Assembly (NCBI GenBank): GCA_036257535.1
Contig: DATAFJ010000070.1
Span: 1 to 64,000, forward strand
DNA from: DATAEE01 sp036257535
GTDB lineage: Bacteria; Acidobacteriota; Vicinamibacteria; Vicinamibacterales; 2-12-FULL-66-21
DNA length: 64,000 bases
Direction: 5' to 3'
The notes beneath the pieces were generated by a model that did not search any database, was not told where the DNA came from, and saw only the letters and a program-made list of their open reading frames with translations. Every line of letters begins with the position of its first letter. Positions within the stretch are counted from its first letter, which is position 1. Below are positions 8,011 through 15,624 of this stretch, in pieces. The translations under genes and the position numbers were made by a program.

Positions 8011-8585
8011 GATGATGTCGTCACGAATGGTTCCAGCGCCGCGCGCATCTTCCGCACTGCGCGAAAGATGCTGTGCTTGGTCGCATTGGTCCGAAGGTTG
8101 AGCGTCTGCCCGATCTCGTCGATCGACATGCCCTCGAAGTGACGCAGCGTGAACGCGGCGCGCTCCATCGGGCTCAGTCGCTCCATCGCTTCGACGACGC
8201 GCTCCTGAATTTCAGCGCTGAGGGCCAGGCGCTCCGGCTCGTTCGCTCCGCCGCCATGTGTTGTGACGGCCGGCCCGAGCGTGTCGAGCGACTCGGCATC
8301 GTGCGCGTCTTCGCGCCGCGGGCGGGCACGCATCAGGTCGATCGAACAGTTGACGGTGATCCGGTGGAGCCAGGTGCCGAAGTTCGCGCGCGACTCGAAT
8401 CGATCCAGCTGCCGATACGCACGCAGAAAAGCTTCCTGCACCACGTCCTCCGCGTCCTGGACGCTGCCGGTCATCCGGAGCGCCAGCCTGTAGATGCGGC
8501 GGCTGTGACGGTCGACGAGGTCTCGAAACGCGTCGGCGTCCCCGGCTTGCGCCCGGGCGACCGCTACAGCGTCGCTCTCTGGCAT
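8007..8585 (-). CDS. ECF RNA polymerase sigma factor (RpoE-like)
   Basis: 192-residue sigma-70 family factor of the extracytoplasmic-function class, directing RNA polymerase to stress-type promoters. Region 2 is visible (DAFRDLVDRHSRRIYRLALR, then DAEDVVQEAFLRAYRQLDRF) and region 4 (LSPMERAAFTLRHFEGMSIDEIGQ then a recognition helix with ATKHSIFRAVRKMR). It leads the operon that runs through the anti-sigma factor to three secreted HEAT proteins. A 12-base palindrome (8648-8659, GCAACTCGTTGC) lies upstream and could be a control site. Confidence 0.94.
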   Translation of the reverse strand: MPESDAVAVARAQAGDADAFRDLVDRHSRRIYRLALRMTGSVQDAEDVVQEAFLRAYRQLDRFESRANFGTWLHRITVNCSIDLMRARPRREDAHDAESLDTLGPAVTTHGGGANEPERLALSAEIQERVVEAMERLSPMERAAFTLRHFEGMSIDEIGQTLNLRTNATKHSIFRAVRKMRAALEPFVTTSS

Positions 8586-8670
8586 CTATCAGGCTTAGAC
8601 GGCGGCCGAGCCGTACGGTTAGCCCGCCTCCGCGCTCCGCTGTGGCTGCAACTCGTTGCCACGCTTCGTG

Positions 8671-9612
8671 CTACGGCTGGAAAGTCGCTAACAATCGCTC
8701 GATCCCCACGTCGAGCGGAGTGACGCGGTAGCCGAGCTCGGCCGATGCACGGGCATGGCCGAGCGGCCAGTCGCGTGTCAGGATATCGACCGTGCCGCGC
8801 GTCAGGAGCGGCGGCCGGCCGGTCACCCGTGCGCGGGTCTCCTCGAGCGCGCCGGCGATGCGGGCGAGCGCGGGCGGGATCCGGCGGGGGAGTGCCAGGC
8901 CGAGGCGGTCGCGAGCGATCTCGAACGGACGGATCTGCGGCGCGTTCTCGCCGCCCAGTTCGTAGCGCCCCGTGACGTCCGTCCGCTCCGCGGCCTCCGC
9001 GTGCGCCGCCGCCACGTCATCGACGTACGCAAACGACCAGATTCGCTCCGGACCGAGCAGACCCGGCAACCGTCGCGCGCGATGATCGGAGACCAGCCGG
9101 CCGACGAGGTTGCCTTCCGTCTGCGTGCCCGGCCCGTACACGACTCCAGGATAGAGCGCGGTGATCGGCAGCCCGTCCTCAATCGCGCGTCGCGCGATGC
9201 GGTCGGCGATTACTTTCGTGCGCTGATAGTCATTCCCTTCAATCGGACTGGCCGAACCGGCGGGCGGGAGCGCAAGGAACGACGAGGTGTACACGACCCG
9301 CGAGAGTCGCTGCGTACGCAAGATGCTCAGTACGTGCTCGAGCCCTCCGACGTTGACGGCGTCGAACTCGCCGCGGTCGCGGCGCCAGATTGAAACGAGC
9401 GCCGCCGTGTGACAGATCGCATCGACGCCGCGCGCAGCGCCCTCGAGCGACGTCCGATCCCGCACGTCGCCGTCAGCCGGGATCACACCGGCGGGCAGCT
9501 GTGACGCGGTCGCATGCCGGGAAAAACACACGACCTGATGGCCCCGCGCGGCCAGCGCCCGAACGATGGCCGCGCCAAGATAGCCGGTGCCGCCGGTGAC
9601 GAGCACTCGCAC
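8671..9612 (-). CDS. NAD(P)-dependent epimerase/dehydratase family protein
   Basis: Extended short-chain dehydrogenase of the dihydroflavonol-reductase/3-beta-HSD-like group. The N-terminal Rossmann motif is TGGTGYLG (7-14), the catalytic YxxxK is YQRTK, and a preceding TSS supplies the serine. At 313 residues it has the usual length. Substrate cannot be read from sequence; sugar-nucleotide or small-ketone reduction are both possible. It lies 85 bases upstream of the sigma gene on the same strand, without obvious functional link. The stretch 8586-8670 holds no gene. Confidence 0.88.
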   Translation of the reverse strand: MRVLVTGGTGYLGAAIVRALAARGHQVVCFSRHATASQLPAGVIPADGDVRDRTSLEGAARGVDAICHTAALVSIWRRDRGEFDAVNVGGLEHVLSILRTQRLSRVVYTSSFLALPPAGSASPIEGNDYQRTKVIADRIARRAIEDGLPITALYPGVVYGPGTQTEGNLVGRLVSDHRARRLPGLLGPERIWSFAYVDDVAAAHAEAAERTDVTGRYELGGENAPQIRPFEIARDRLGLALPRRIPPALARIAGALEETRARVTGRPPLLTRGTVDILTRDWPLGHARASAELGYRVTPLDVGIERLLATFQP

Positions 9613-9619
9613 GACACAA

Positions 9620-9690
9620 GAATACAGAATTCAGAATCCAGAATTCAGAATGAACCCTCCTAGATTCTGTATTCTGTATTCTGTATTCTC
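9620..9690. repeat. Inverted repeat of the ATACAGAATTC family, copy 1
   Basis: The left part (9620-9654) is tandem variants of the 7-mer CAGAATN and the right part (9665-9690) is three units of TTCTGTA on the opposite strand, so the two halves can pair. It fills the gap between divergent genes and ends three bases before the rhomboid ATG. A tandem copy is at 11580-11621. Confidence 0.8.
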
Positions 9691-9692
9691 CC

Positions 9693-10553
9693 ATGATGTT
9701 TCGGCGACAACGGACCGGCTCGGTGGTGTGCGCCTGCGGGCGGCTCGTGGGCGTGCAGGATGAACGGTGTCTCAACTGCGGCCGATGGAATCCCGGTCTC
9801 TGGGGCTTCGCGCCGGCGCTGCGGCGCTTCGGTAACGATTTCGGGTTCATCGACCTCGTGACGGGCGCGTGCGTCGTGCTGTTTCTCGCGATGCTGGGGC
9901 TCTCGGCGATGATCGGCCGCGGCGTCGGAATGGGCGGTCTCTTCGGACTGCTCTCGCCCGCGCAGGAAGCGGTGGTCGTCTTCGGTGCCGCCGGCGCATT
10001 CCCGGTCTTCAGGCTCGGGAACTGGTGGACGCTCTTCAGCGCCGGATGGCTCCACGGCGGGCTGCTGCATATCCTCTTCAACATGATGGCCATCCGCCAG
10101 CTCGCCCCGCCGTGCGCGGATCTTTATGGCCCGGCGCGGACAGTTATCATCTACGTGCTCTCGAGCGTCGGCGCGTTCTTACTGAGTTCAGCGATGGGGT
10201 ATTGGTTCGGTCGAATCCCGTTTGTGGGGGGCGCGCAGCTGACGCTTGGGGCCTCGGGCTCGTTGTGCGGCCTCGTCGGCGCCATCCTGTACTACGGCGA
10301 GCGTGGTGGCAGTCAACTGATTCGCAGCCAGATCGGCGGCTACGCCGCCGGTCTCCTGATGATGGGTTTTCTCCTGCCGGGCATCGACAACATGGCGCAC
10401 ATCGGCGGCTTCGCGGGTGGTTATCTCATCGGGCGCTGGCTCGATCCGCTGCGCCCGGAAAAGCTCGATCACGTGCTCGGCGCGATTGCGTGCCTCGCCG
10501 CCTGCGCGATTGCCATCCTTGCCTCGATTCTCGACGGCTTCGGTTATCTCTAG
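9693..10553 (+). CDS. Rhomboid family intramembrane serine protease
   Basis: Six- or seven-helix inner-membrane protease that cleaves transmembrane substrates. The catalytic serine lies in LGASGSLCG and the catalytic histidine in MAHIGGFAGGYLIG; the HGGLLHILFNM segment is the conserved His/Asn helix. A short cytoplasmic N-terminus carries a CxC...CxxC ribbon (CACG, CLNCG) that probably binds zinc. At 286 residues it is typical. An ATGATG pair at 9693 leaves the exact start uncertain by one codon, and the 5' edge is formed by a repeat. The next gene begins 9 bases downstream. Confidence 0.93.
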   Translation: MMFRRQRTGSVVCACGRLVGVQDERCLNCGRWNPGLWGFAPALRRFGNDFGFIDLVTGACVVLFLAMLGLSAMIGRGVGMGGLFGLLSPAQEAVVVFGAAGAFPVFRLGNWWTLFSAGWLHGGLLHILFNMMAIRQLAPPCADLYGPARTVIIYVLSSVGAFLLSSAMGYWFGRIPFVGGAQLTLGASGSLCGLVGAILYYGERGGSQLIRSQIGGYAAGLLMMGFLLPGIDNMAHIGGFAGGYLIGRWLDPLRPEKLDHVLGAIACLAACAIAILASILDGFGYL

Positions 10554-10562
10554 GGCCTGCGG

Positions 10563-11579
10563 ATGCGCAAACCGGTCGTTCTGATCACCGGCGCGGGCGG
10601 AGAGATCGGTCACGGACTCATCGATCGGCTCTCGAGCGACCATTCCCGCGGCATCGTCACGCTGGACGTCAACCCGCTCGAACCGGCGCTCTCCGCCAGG
10701 GTTGCCAGGGAGTTCACCGGGTCGATCCTCGACCGCAGTCTCCTCGAGCGCGTGCTCGCCGAGTTCGACGTGCAGCTCGTGTTTCACCTGGCGGCGCTGC
10801 TCTCCACACGATCCGAGTTCACGCCGCGGACGGCGCACCAGGTGAACGTCGAGGGAACCCTGAACCTGCTGGAGTTCGCGCAGCACGAGGCCGAATCGCA
10901 CGGACGCCCGGTCGTGTTCATGTACCCGTCCTCGATCGCCGCATACGGCTTGCCCGATCTGGCGACCAAGACCCGTGCCGGGCGTGTCTCCGAGGACGAC
11001 TGGCTTCATCCAACGACGATGTACGGGTGCAACAAGCTGTACTGCGAACAGCTGGGTGCGTATTACGCACGGCATTACAAGCAGCTGTCGGCCGAGCCGC
11101 AGAGCGGCAGGGTCGACTTCCGCTGTCTGCGTTTCCCCGGCCTGATCTCGGCGACGACACAGCCGGCGGGCGGGACGTCGGACTATGCGCCTGAAATGCT
11201 TCACGCCGCGGCCCGGGGAGAGCCGTACGAATGTTTCGTTCGGCCCGACACGCGCATCCCGTTCATGGCAATGCCCGACGGCGTAGACGCGCTCATCGCG
11301 CTGGCGGCGGCGCCGCGCGAACGGCTCACCCGCACCGCCTACAACGTCAGGGCATTCAACCCGTCGGCCGCGGAGATCGGCGACGTGGTCGTGAAGGCAT
11401 TCCCGAACGCACAGATTTCCTGGACCATCGATCCGCGCAGGCAGGGAATCGTCGACTCGTGGCCGGCCGACGTCGATGACGGGGCCGCACGAAAGGACTG
11501 GGGTTTTTCACCACGGTACGACTTCGACGGCGCGTTCGCGGACTATCTGATTCCCAGGATCAGGGAAAGACACTCGTAA
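10563..11579 (+). CDS. L-threonine 3-dehydrogenase-like SDR enzyme
   Basis: Extended short-chain dehydrogenase most like the epimerase-type L-threonine dehydrogenases, which oxidise threonine to 2-amino-3-ketobutyrate with NAD. Visible features are the GAGGEIG nucleotide loop (10-16), YPSSIAAYG serine region, YGCNK catalytic pair (Tyr154, Lys158), and the TDH-type block RFPGLIS...PAGGTSDYA followed by DTRIPFMAMPDGVDAL. The 338-residue length is slightly longer than usual. No kbl (2-amino-3-ketobutyrate CoA ligase) is nearby, so the assignment rests on motifs alone; another sugar epimerase function is possible. Confidence 0.8.
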   Translation: MRKPVVLITGAGGEIGHGLIDRLSSDHSRGIVTLDVNPLEPALSARVAREFTGSILDRSLLERVLAEFDVQLVFHLAALLSTRSEFTPRTAHQVNVEGTLNLLEFAQHEAESHGRPVVFMYPSSIAAYGLPDLATKTRAGRVSEDDWLHPTTMYGCNKLYCEQLGAYYARHYKQLSAEPQSGRVDFRCLRFPGLISATTQPAGGTSDYAPEMLHAAARGEPYECFVRPDTRIPFMAMPDGVDALIALAAAPRERLTRTAYNVRAFNPSAAEIGDVVVKAFPNAQISWTIDPRRQGIVDSWPADVDDGAARKDWGFSPRYDFDGAFADYLIPRIRERHS

Positions 11580-11621
11580 TACAGAATCTAGAATCCAGAA
11601 TACAGAATCTAGAATCCAGAA
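11580..11621. repeat. Two perfect 21-base tandem units, ATACAGAATC family, copy 2
   Basis: Two identical 21-base units (11580-11600 and 11601-11621), each beginning TACAGAATCTAGAATCC, follow directly after the stop of the upstream gene and lie between convergent genes. Same family as 9620-9690. Confidence 0.85.
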
Positions 11622-11977
11622 GGCTCAGACCAGACCGGAGGCGGCGTGATTTCAGCCGCCGGCGTCGGTCCCGGATCGGTGCGGCCCGGTGTCGTCGAGA
11701 CGCGACTGATGGCCCTGACCGTCATGTCGTGGTCGCACGTCATCTGACAGGAGAGGCGGACGCCGGTCAGGCCGCGCGCGGCGAGGACGGTTTTTTCCGC
11801 CTGGGTCATTCGCGCCGGCTCGCCGCTGACGAATTCCACGCGGCAGGTCGTGCAGCGCGCGTTCCCGCCGCACGCGTGCATCTGATCGATGCGGGCGTCC
11901 TGCTCAAGCGCGAGGACGAGACGCTTTCCTTCGGGCACGTCGAACGTCCCGACCTCTTCAACCGTCAGCTTTGGCAT
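11609..11977 (-). CDS. [2Fe-2S] ferredoxin
   Basis: 122-residue electron carrier. Cluster ligands are Cys36, Cys42 and Cys45 (C-x5-C-x2-C) with Cys77 in LSCQM, the spacing of adrenodoxin/ISC-type ferredoxins. The N-terminal VPEGKRLVLALEQ matches the usual beta-grasp opening. The ATG at 11977 is chosen because it begins the family homology; the open frame continues upstream to 12508 but that part is antisense to aat. The last ~20 residues are Pro-rich, and the 3' end runs into the tandem repeat at 11580-11621. Redox partner unknown. Confidence 0.88.
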   Translation of the reverse strand: MPKLTVEEVGTFDVPEGKRLVLALEQDARIDQMHACGGNARCTTCRVEFVSGEPARMTQAEKTVLAARGLTGVRLSCQMTCDHDMTVRAISRVSTTPGRTDPGPTPAAEITPPPVWSEPSGF

Positions 11978-12013
11978 GGGCGCTCCTGAACGACTCGCAC
12001 GATTCGCGAGTAT

Positions 12014-12598
12014 ATGCTGACTGGAGTGATTCCCGTTCCCCAGCTCCTGGAAGCGTACGCGACCGGCTTCTTTCCCATGTCGGACGGTGGACGCATCCGC
12101 TGGTACTCGCCCAACCCGCGCGGGATTCTCCCGCTCGATCGCTTCCACGCGCCGCGCAGGCTGGCGCGCGTCGTGCGCGGCGGACGCTTCGAGATTCGCG
12201 TCGACACGGCGTTCCGCGCCGTCATCGAAGCGTGCGCCGCCGAGCGCGACGAGGGCAGCTGGATCAGCGCCGAGATCGTCGAGAGCTACTGCGCGCTGCA
12301 CCAGGCGGGCATCGCTCACTCCGTCGAGGCGTGGCGGGAGGGAACGCTCGCCGGCGGCCTGTACGGCGTCGCGCTCGGCGGCGCGTTTTTCGGCGAATCG
12401 ATGTTTCACAAGGCCACCGACGCGTCGAAGGTCGCGCTTACGGCACTGGTCGCGCGGCTCCGCGAGCGCGGCTTCGCGCTGCTCGACATCCAGTGGGTGA
12501 CGCCGCACCTCGAGACGTTCGGCGCGGTCGAGATCCCGCGCCGCCGCTATCTGATGCTGCTGGAGGAAGCGCTCCGGCTGCCCGCGACGTTCCGGTAG
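12014..12598 (+). CDS. aat: Leucyl/phenylalanyl-tRNA--protein transferase
   Basis: Adds Leu or Phe from aminoacyl-tRNA to proteins with N-terminal Arg or Lys, marking them for ClpAP in the bacterial N-end rule. The 194-residue protein has the characteristic blocks YATGFFPMSDGGRIRWYSP, ARVVRGGRFEIRVDTAFR, the SVEAWREGTLAGGLYGVALGG core, FFGESMFH and DIQWVTPHLETFGAVEIPR. It diverges from the ferredoxin gene with a 36-base gap. It is slightly shorter than the E. coli protein, mainly at the N-terminus, as in many relatives. Confidence 0.95.
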   Translation: MLTGVIPVPQLLEAYATGFFPMSDGGRIRWYSPNPRGILPLDRFHAPRRLARVVRGGRFEIRVDTAFRAVIEACAAERDEGSWISAEIVESYCALHQAGIAHSVEAWREGTLAGGLYGVALGGAFFGESMFHKATDASKVALTALVARLRERGFALLDIQWVTPHLETFGAVEIPRRRYLMLLEEALRLPATFR

Positions 12599-12614
12599 CG
12601 CAGGGCCTTGCAGC

Positions 12615-12632
12615 GCAGCCCTTCAGGGCTGC
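12615..12632. terminator. Palindrome between convergent genes, GCAGCCCT family, copy 2
   Basis: GCAGCCCTTCAGGGCTGC fills most of the gap between the stops of aat (12598) and apaG (12634). The position suggests a bidirectional terminator, though no T-tract follows. Confidence 0.55.
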
Positions 12633-12633
12633 C

Positions 12634-13023
12634 TCAGTGCACCGTGTAGGGTTCGCTCAGCGTGAACTCGGCGATCCGCACGTCGAACTCCTCACCACGC
12701 TGCGACACCATGCGATACGTGCCCCGCATCGTCCCGAACGGCGTCGGCAGGGGACAACCCGAGGTGTAGGTGAATGTCTGTCCTGGGCCGAGCACCGGCT
12801 GCTCGCCGACCACGCCCTCGCCGTGCACTTCCTCGATCTGGCCGTCGCCGTCGGTGATGATCCAGTGCCGGGTGCGCAGCTGCACGACCTCGGACCCTTG
12901 GTTTGCGATCGTGATGGTGTAGGTGAAGAACCACTGCTTCGCGGACGGGCGCGAACGCTCCGGCATGTACTCGGAAACGACGGTGACGCGAATTCCCCGC
13001 GTGAGAGCCTCGGAAGTGAACAC
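12634..13023 (-). CDS. apaG: ApaG-domain protein
   Basis: 129-residue beta-sandwich protein of the ApaG (DUF525) family, linked in other bacteria to Co/Mg homeostasis and possibly binding nucleotides; the molecular role is uncertain. Family blocks visible are GIRVTVVSEYMPERS, YTITIANQGSEVVQLRTRHWIITD, VVGEQPVLGPGQTFTYTSGCPL and GTMRGTYRMV. The start is GTG at 13023, which gives the normal family N-terminus. It converges with aat across a palindrome. Confidence 0.93.
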   Translation of the reverse strand: MFTSEALTRGIRVTVVSEYMPERSRPSAKQWFFTYTITIANQGSEVVQLRTRHWIITDGDGQIEEVHGEGVVGEQPVLGPGQTFTYTSGCPLPTPFGTMRGTYRMVSQRGEEFDVRIAEFTLSEPYTVH

Positions 13024-13033
13024 GCCCGACAGA

Positions 13034-13495
13034 TTATCGCAACAGGCTGACCTTCAGATAGCGTCCATTCGCGAGCTTCAGGTAATAGAAGCGCGCGGAC
13101 GTCTCGCCCGAGGCGCGGGCCGCCGGCACATAGAGGTTGTATTTCGGCTGATCCGTCGTCTCGTTCGCCCGCTCCTCGAGAATCATCTCACTGTCGGCGA
13201 TGTCTACGACCGGATCGTCGGGCGCTACGAAGAGCCGCTGCTCGTCGAGCGAGGCGACTTCCGTGCCGGGTGGTGGCGTCGACGCGAAGTAGTTCGTGTC
13301 GCCTTCGGCCGTCTTTCCGCTCGTCGCGCCAGGAACGCGTTCGACCGCGGCGCCTCCGGTGCCGACCGCTTCGGTGTTCGCCCGCCCGGGGTTCGCGCCG
13401 TCCGGTTGGCCTGCGAAGATGAACCACACCAGCAGTGCGAGAAGGCCGGCAACGCCGATGATTGTTCGCAAGACCCATGCTGGCTGCTGCTTCAT
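13034..13495 (-). CDS. Membrane-anchored protein of unknown function (153 aa)
   Basis: A single N-terminal transmembrane helix (about 9-30, VLRTIIGVAGLLALLVWFIF) anchors a hydrophilic domain that would face the periplasm, with a Gly/Ala/Pro-rich linker up to about residue 75 and a C-terminal segment rich in Tyr and basic residues (RFYYLKLANGRYLKVSLLR). The ATG at 13495 is preferred to a longer frame because it has a good AGGAG five bases upstream. No family recognised. It lies 10 bases upstream of apaG on the same strand. Confidence 0.7.
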   Translation of the reverse strand: MKQQPAWVLRTIIGVAGLLALLVWFIFAGQPDGANPGRANTEAVGTGGAAVERVPGATSGKTAEGDTNYFASTPPPGTEVASLDEQRLFVAPDDPVVDIADSEMILEERANETTDQPKYNLYVPAARASGETSARFYYLKLANGRYLKVSLLR

Positions 13496-13545
13496 GAGCT
13501 CCTGAGTAGCAAACACGGGGCCATCGTTGGTACGATGTACAGTCC

Positions 13546-15624
13546 ATGCAGCGTCCCGAGCCCGCACGGTTGAAGCCTGGAATCACAATCGGGGATCTGG
13601 GGGAAGGGGTAACGGCGGCGGACGCCACGACGCCGGATTCCCAACACCTCATCCGCGGCAAAGCGCTGATCTTCTGGGATCCCGCGAGCCTGCCGGGGAC
13701 CAAGTTCGCCCGAAAACTCGACGCGATCGATACGGATCAGATAACGCCGGCCGCCGACTGCGTATCCGAAAGCCTCGAGACGCTCGACGAGCGATGGAAG
13801 GCCGGTTCGTTTCGCTACCTGATGCCCGACTTCCGCGCACGCGTACACCGCGGCGAGACGTTCGTCATAGCCGGCGACCGGTTCGCGATCGGCTCGTCGC
13901 GCGAGATGAGTCCCGCCGGCCTCAAGGCGGTCGCTGAAGAAGTCGGGCTCGAGCTGGTGATCGTCTGTGGCCGGAACATGGGGGATATTTTCCGCCGCAA
14001 CGCGTTCAACCTGGGCCTGCACGTCGTTCAGAGCCCAGAGGCTGTGTCGGAAGCGCGCGACGGCGACGAGTTCTCGTTCGACCCCGTTACGCGCCGGCTG
14101 ACCAACGAGACACAGGGGCGCACCTACGATCCGGTGCCCCTGAGCCCGAAGGAAGAGGAAATCCGGCGGAGCGGCGGGATATTCACCGTCGGCCGCCGCG
14201 AGTTCGCGCGCTCGGTCCAGACTCGACCGGTGGTCGACTGGCCCGACGAGCAGGCGGCGAAGCGGCTGACGACGACCGAACAGATTATCTGGGCGCACCG
14301 CGTGGACAAAGAGCTGAGGCCGGAGGACCTGAAGCCGGGGACGACGCTCCGCGTGTACGCCGATCTGCTGCCGGCGTCGGACGGCACGGCGCCGTTTGCG
14401 ATTCACACGTTCAATCAGATCACCGGCGGCCGGACGATCTTCCCGCGCCAGGCCGCGATCGCGAACGACCACTTCGTCTTCACGGGTGTCGATGCCGACG
14501 AGAAGCAGACCGCGATCGGCCGTCAGTTCGCCGCCATGCACGGCATCACCAAGCCGTACTACGCCACGCCCGGCGACGGCATCTTTCACTTCTACTTCCC
14601 CGAGCAGGGACTCGTGATACCGGGTCAGTTCATCCCGGGCGCCGATTCGCACAGCCGCGCGTACGGCGCCTATGGCGCGGTTGGAATCGGCGTAGGCTCC
14701 ACGACACTCGGTTTCGGCTGGGCGACCGGCTACGTGTACTTCACGCTTGCCAGGGCGCGCCGGGTCCTCTTCACGGGCCGGCTGCAGCCCTGGGTCGGCG
14801 GCAAGGACATCGTCCTGGAGCTCCTGCGCAGGTGGGGCGCGGCACAGTCGCAAGGAATGTCGGTCGAGCTCGTTGACGCGAACGGTCAGCTGCCGATCGC
14901 GTACCGGAACACGATCGCGAACATGATGGCGGAGGCCGAGGCGCTGAACGGTATTTTCGCTGCGGACGACGTGACGTTCGCGTGGTATCGGGAGAAGGCC
15001 GCGGCGTCGGGGATCGAAGCGCCCTCCTTTCCGTACCCGCGGATCGCGCCCGGCGCCGACGCCCGGTATGAGATCGATGAGACGCTCGATCTGACCGGCA
15101 TCCGGCCGATGATTGCCAAGCCCTTCAGCCCCGGCAACGCGTTTCCCGCGGAGGAGGTCGCGCGCGAGCGAATCACGTTCGACAAGGCGCTGATCGGGTC
15201 CTGCACGAACGGCAGCTACGACGATCTGCTCCAGGCGGCGCTCGTGCTCCGGGCGGCCCGATCGAAAGGTGCGAGCCGCGTCGCACGGACCTTTGCGATT
15301 TTTCCAGGGTCTGGCGGCGTGGGCCGTCAGATCGAGACCGCGGAGCCCCGGCTTGGCGGCGAATCGATCGCGGACGTGTTTCGCTCGGCGGGCGGCGAGA
15401 TCCGGCAATCGTGGTGCGGCCCCTGCTTCGGCCAGGGCCCGGACGCGCTGACGCCTGGGCAGCGCGCGATTACGTCGTTCAACCGGAACTGGCAGAACAG
15501 GATGGGCCTCGGCGGAGAGGGGTATCTGGCAAGCCCCGCCGTCGTCGCCTCGTCGGCGCTCCTCGGCTACATGGCGCCGCCCGGCGAGCTCGGGATCGAG
15601 TGGGAGCCGGAGCGCTACGAATGA
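13546..15624 (+). CDS. Aconitase-family hydratase with N-terminal swivel domain
   Basis: 692-residue [4Fe-4S] hydro-lyase of the aconitase/isopropylmalate isomerase superfamily. The order of domains is reversed compared with AcnA: the swivel domain with GDRFAIGSSREMSP (Ser/Arg 117-119) is at the N-terminus (about 35-175) and the catalytic part follows, with GADSHSRAYGAYGAVGIGVG and the cluster cysteines Cys553 (GSCTNGSYDD), Cys624 and Cys627 (WCGPCFGQGPD). AcnB has a similar 4-1-2-3 order but an extra N-terminal HEAT-like domain that is absent here. Substrate could be citrate, homocitrate or a related acid. Its stop overlaps the next gene as ATGA. Confidence 0.87.
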   Translation: MQRPEPARLKPGITIGDLGEGVTAADATTPDSQHLIRGKALIFWDPASLPGTKFARKLDAIDTDQITPAADCVSESLETLDERWKAGSFRYLMPDFRARVHRGETFVIAGDRFAIGSSREMSPAGLKAVAEEVGLELVIVCGRNMGDIFRRNAFNLGLHVVQSPEAVSEARDGDEFSFDPVTRRLTNETQGRTYDPVPLSPKEEEIRRSGGIFTVGRREFARSVQTRPVVDWPDEQAAKRLTTTEQIIWAHRVDKELRPEDLKPGTTLRVYADLLPASDGTAPFAIHTFNQITGGRTIFPRQAAIANDHFVFTGVDADEKQTAIGRQFAAMHGITKPYYATPGDGIFHFYFPEQGLVIPGQFIPGADSHSRAYGAYGAVGIGVGSTTLGFGWATGYVYFTLARARRVLFTGRLQPWVGGKDIVLELLRRWGAAQSQGMSVELVDANGQLPIAYRNTIANMMAEAEALNGIFAADDVTFAWYREKAAASGIEAPSFPYPRIAPGADARYEIDETLDLTGIRPMIAKPFSPGNAFPAEEVARERITFDKALIGSCTNGSYDDLLQAALVLRAARSKGASRVARTFAIFPGSGGVGRQIETAEPRLGGESIADVFRSAGGEIRQSWCGPCFGQGPDALTPGQRAITSFNRNWQNRMGLGGEGYLASPAVVASSALLGYMAPPGELGIEWEPERYE

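Noticed and set aside
11580..11621. Tandem 21-base units considered as a CRISPR or phage attachment site.
   Set aside because: No spacers, only two units, no integrase or cas genes, and the same short motif recurs elsewhere as an extragenic repeat.
13492..15408. A 638-codon antisense frame opposite the permuted aconitase gene.
   Set aside because: Same reasoning: the plus strand carries conserved aconitase motifs and the antisense product has none.
13546..15624. Permuted aconitase considered as a frameshifted or chimeric gene.
   Set aside because: The frame is continuous, and all three cluster cysteines and the swivel motif are intact, so an ordered permuted enzyme is more likely.
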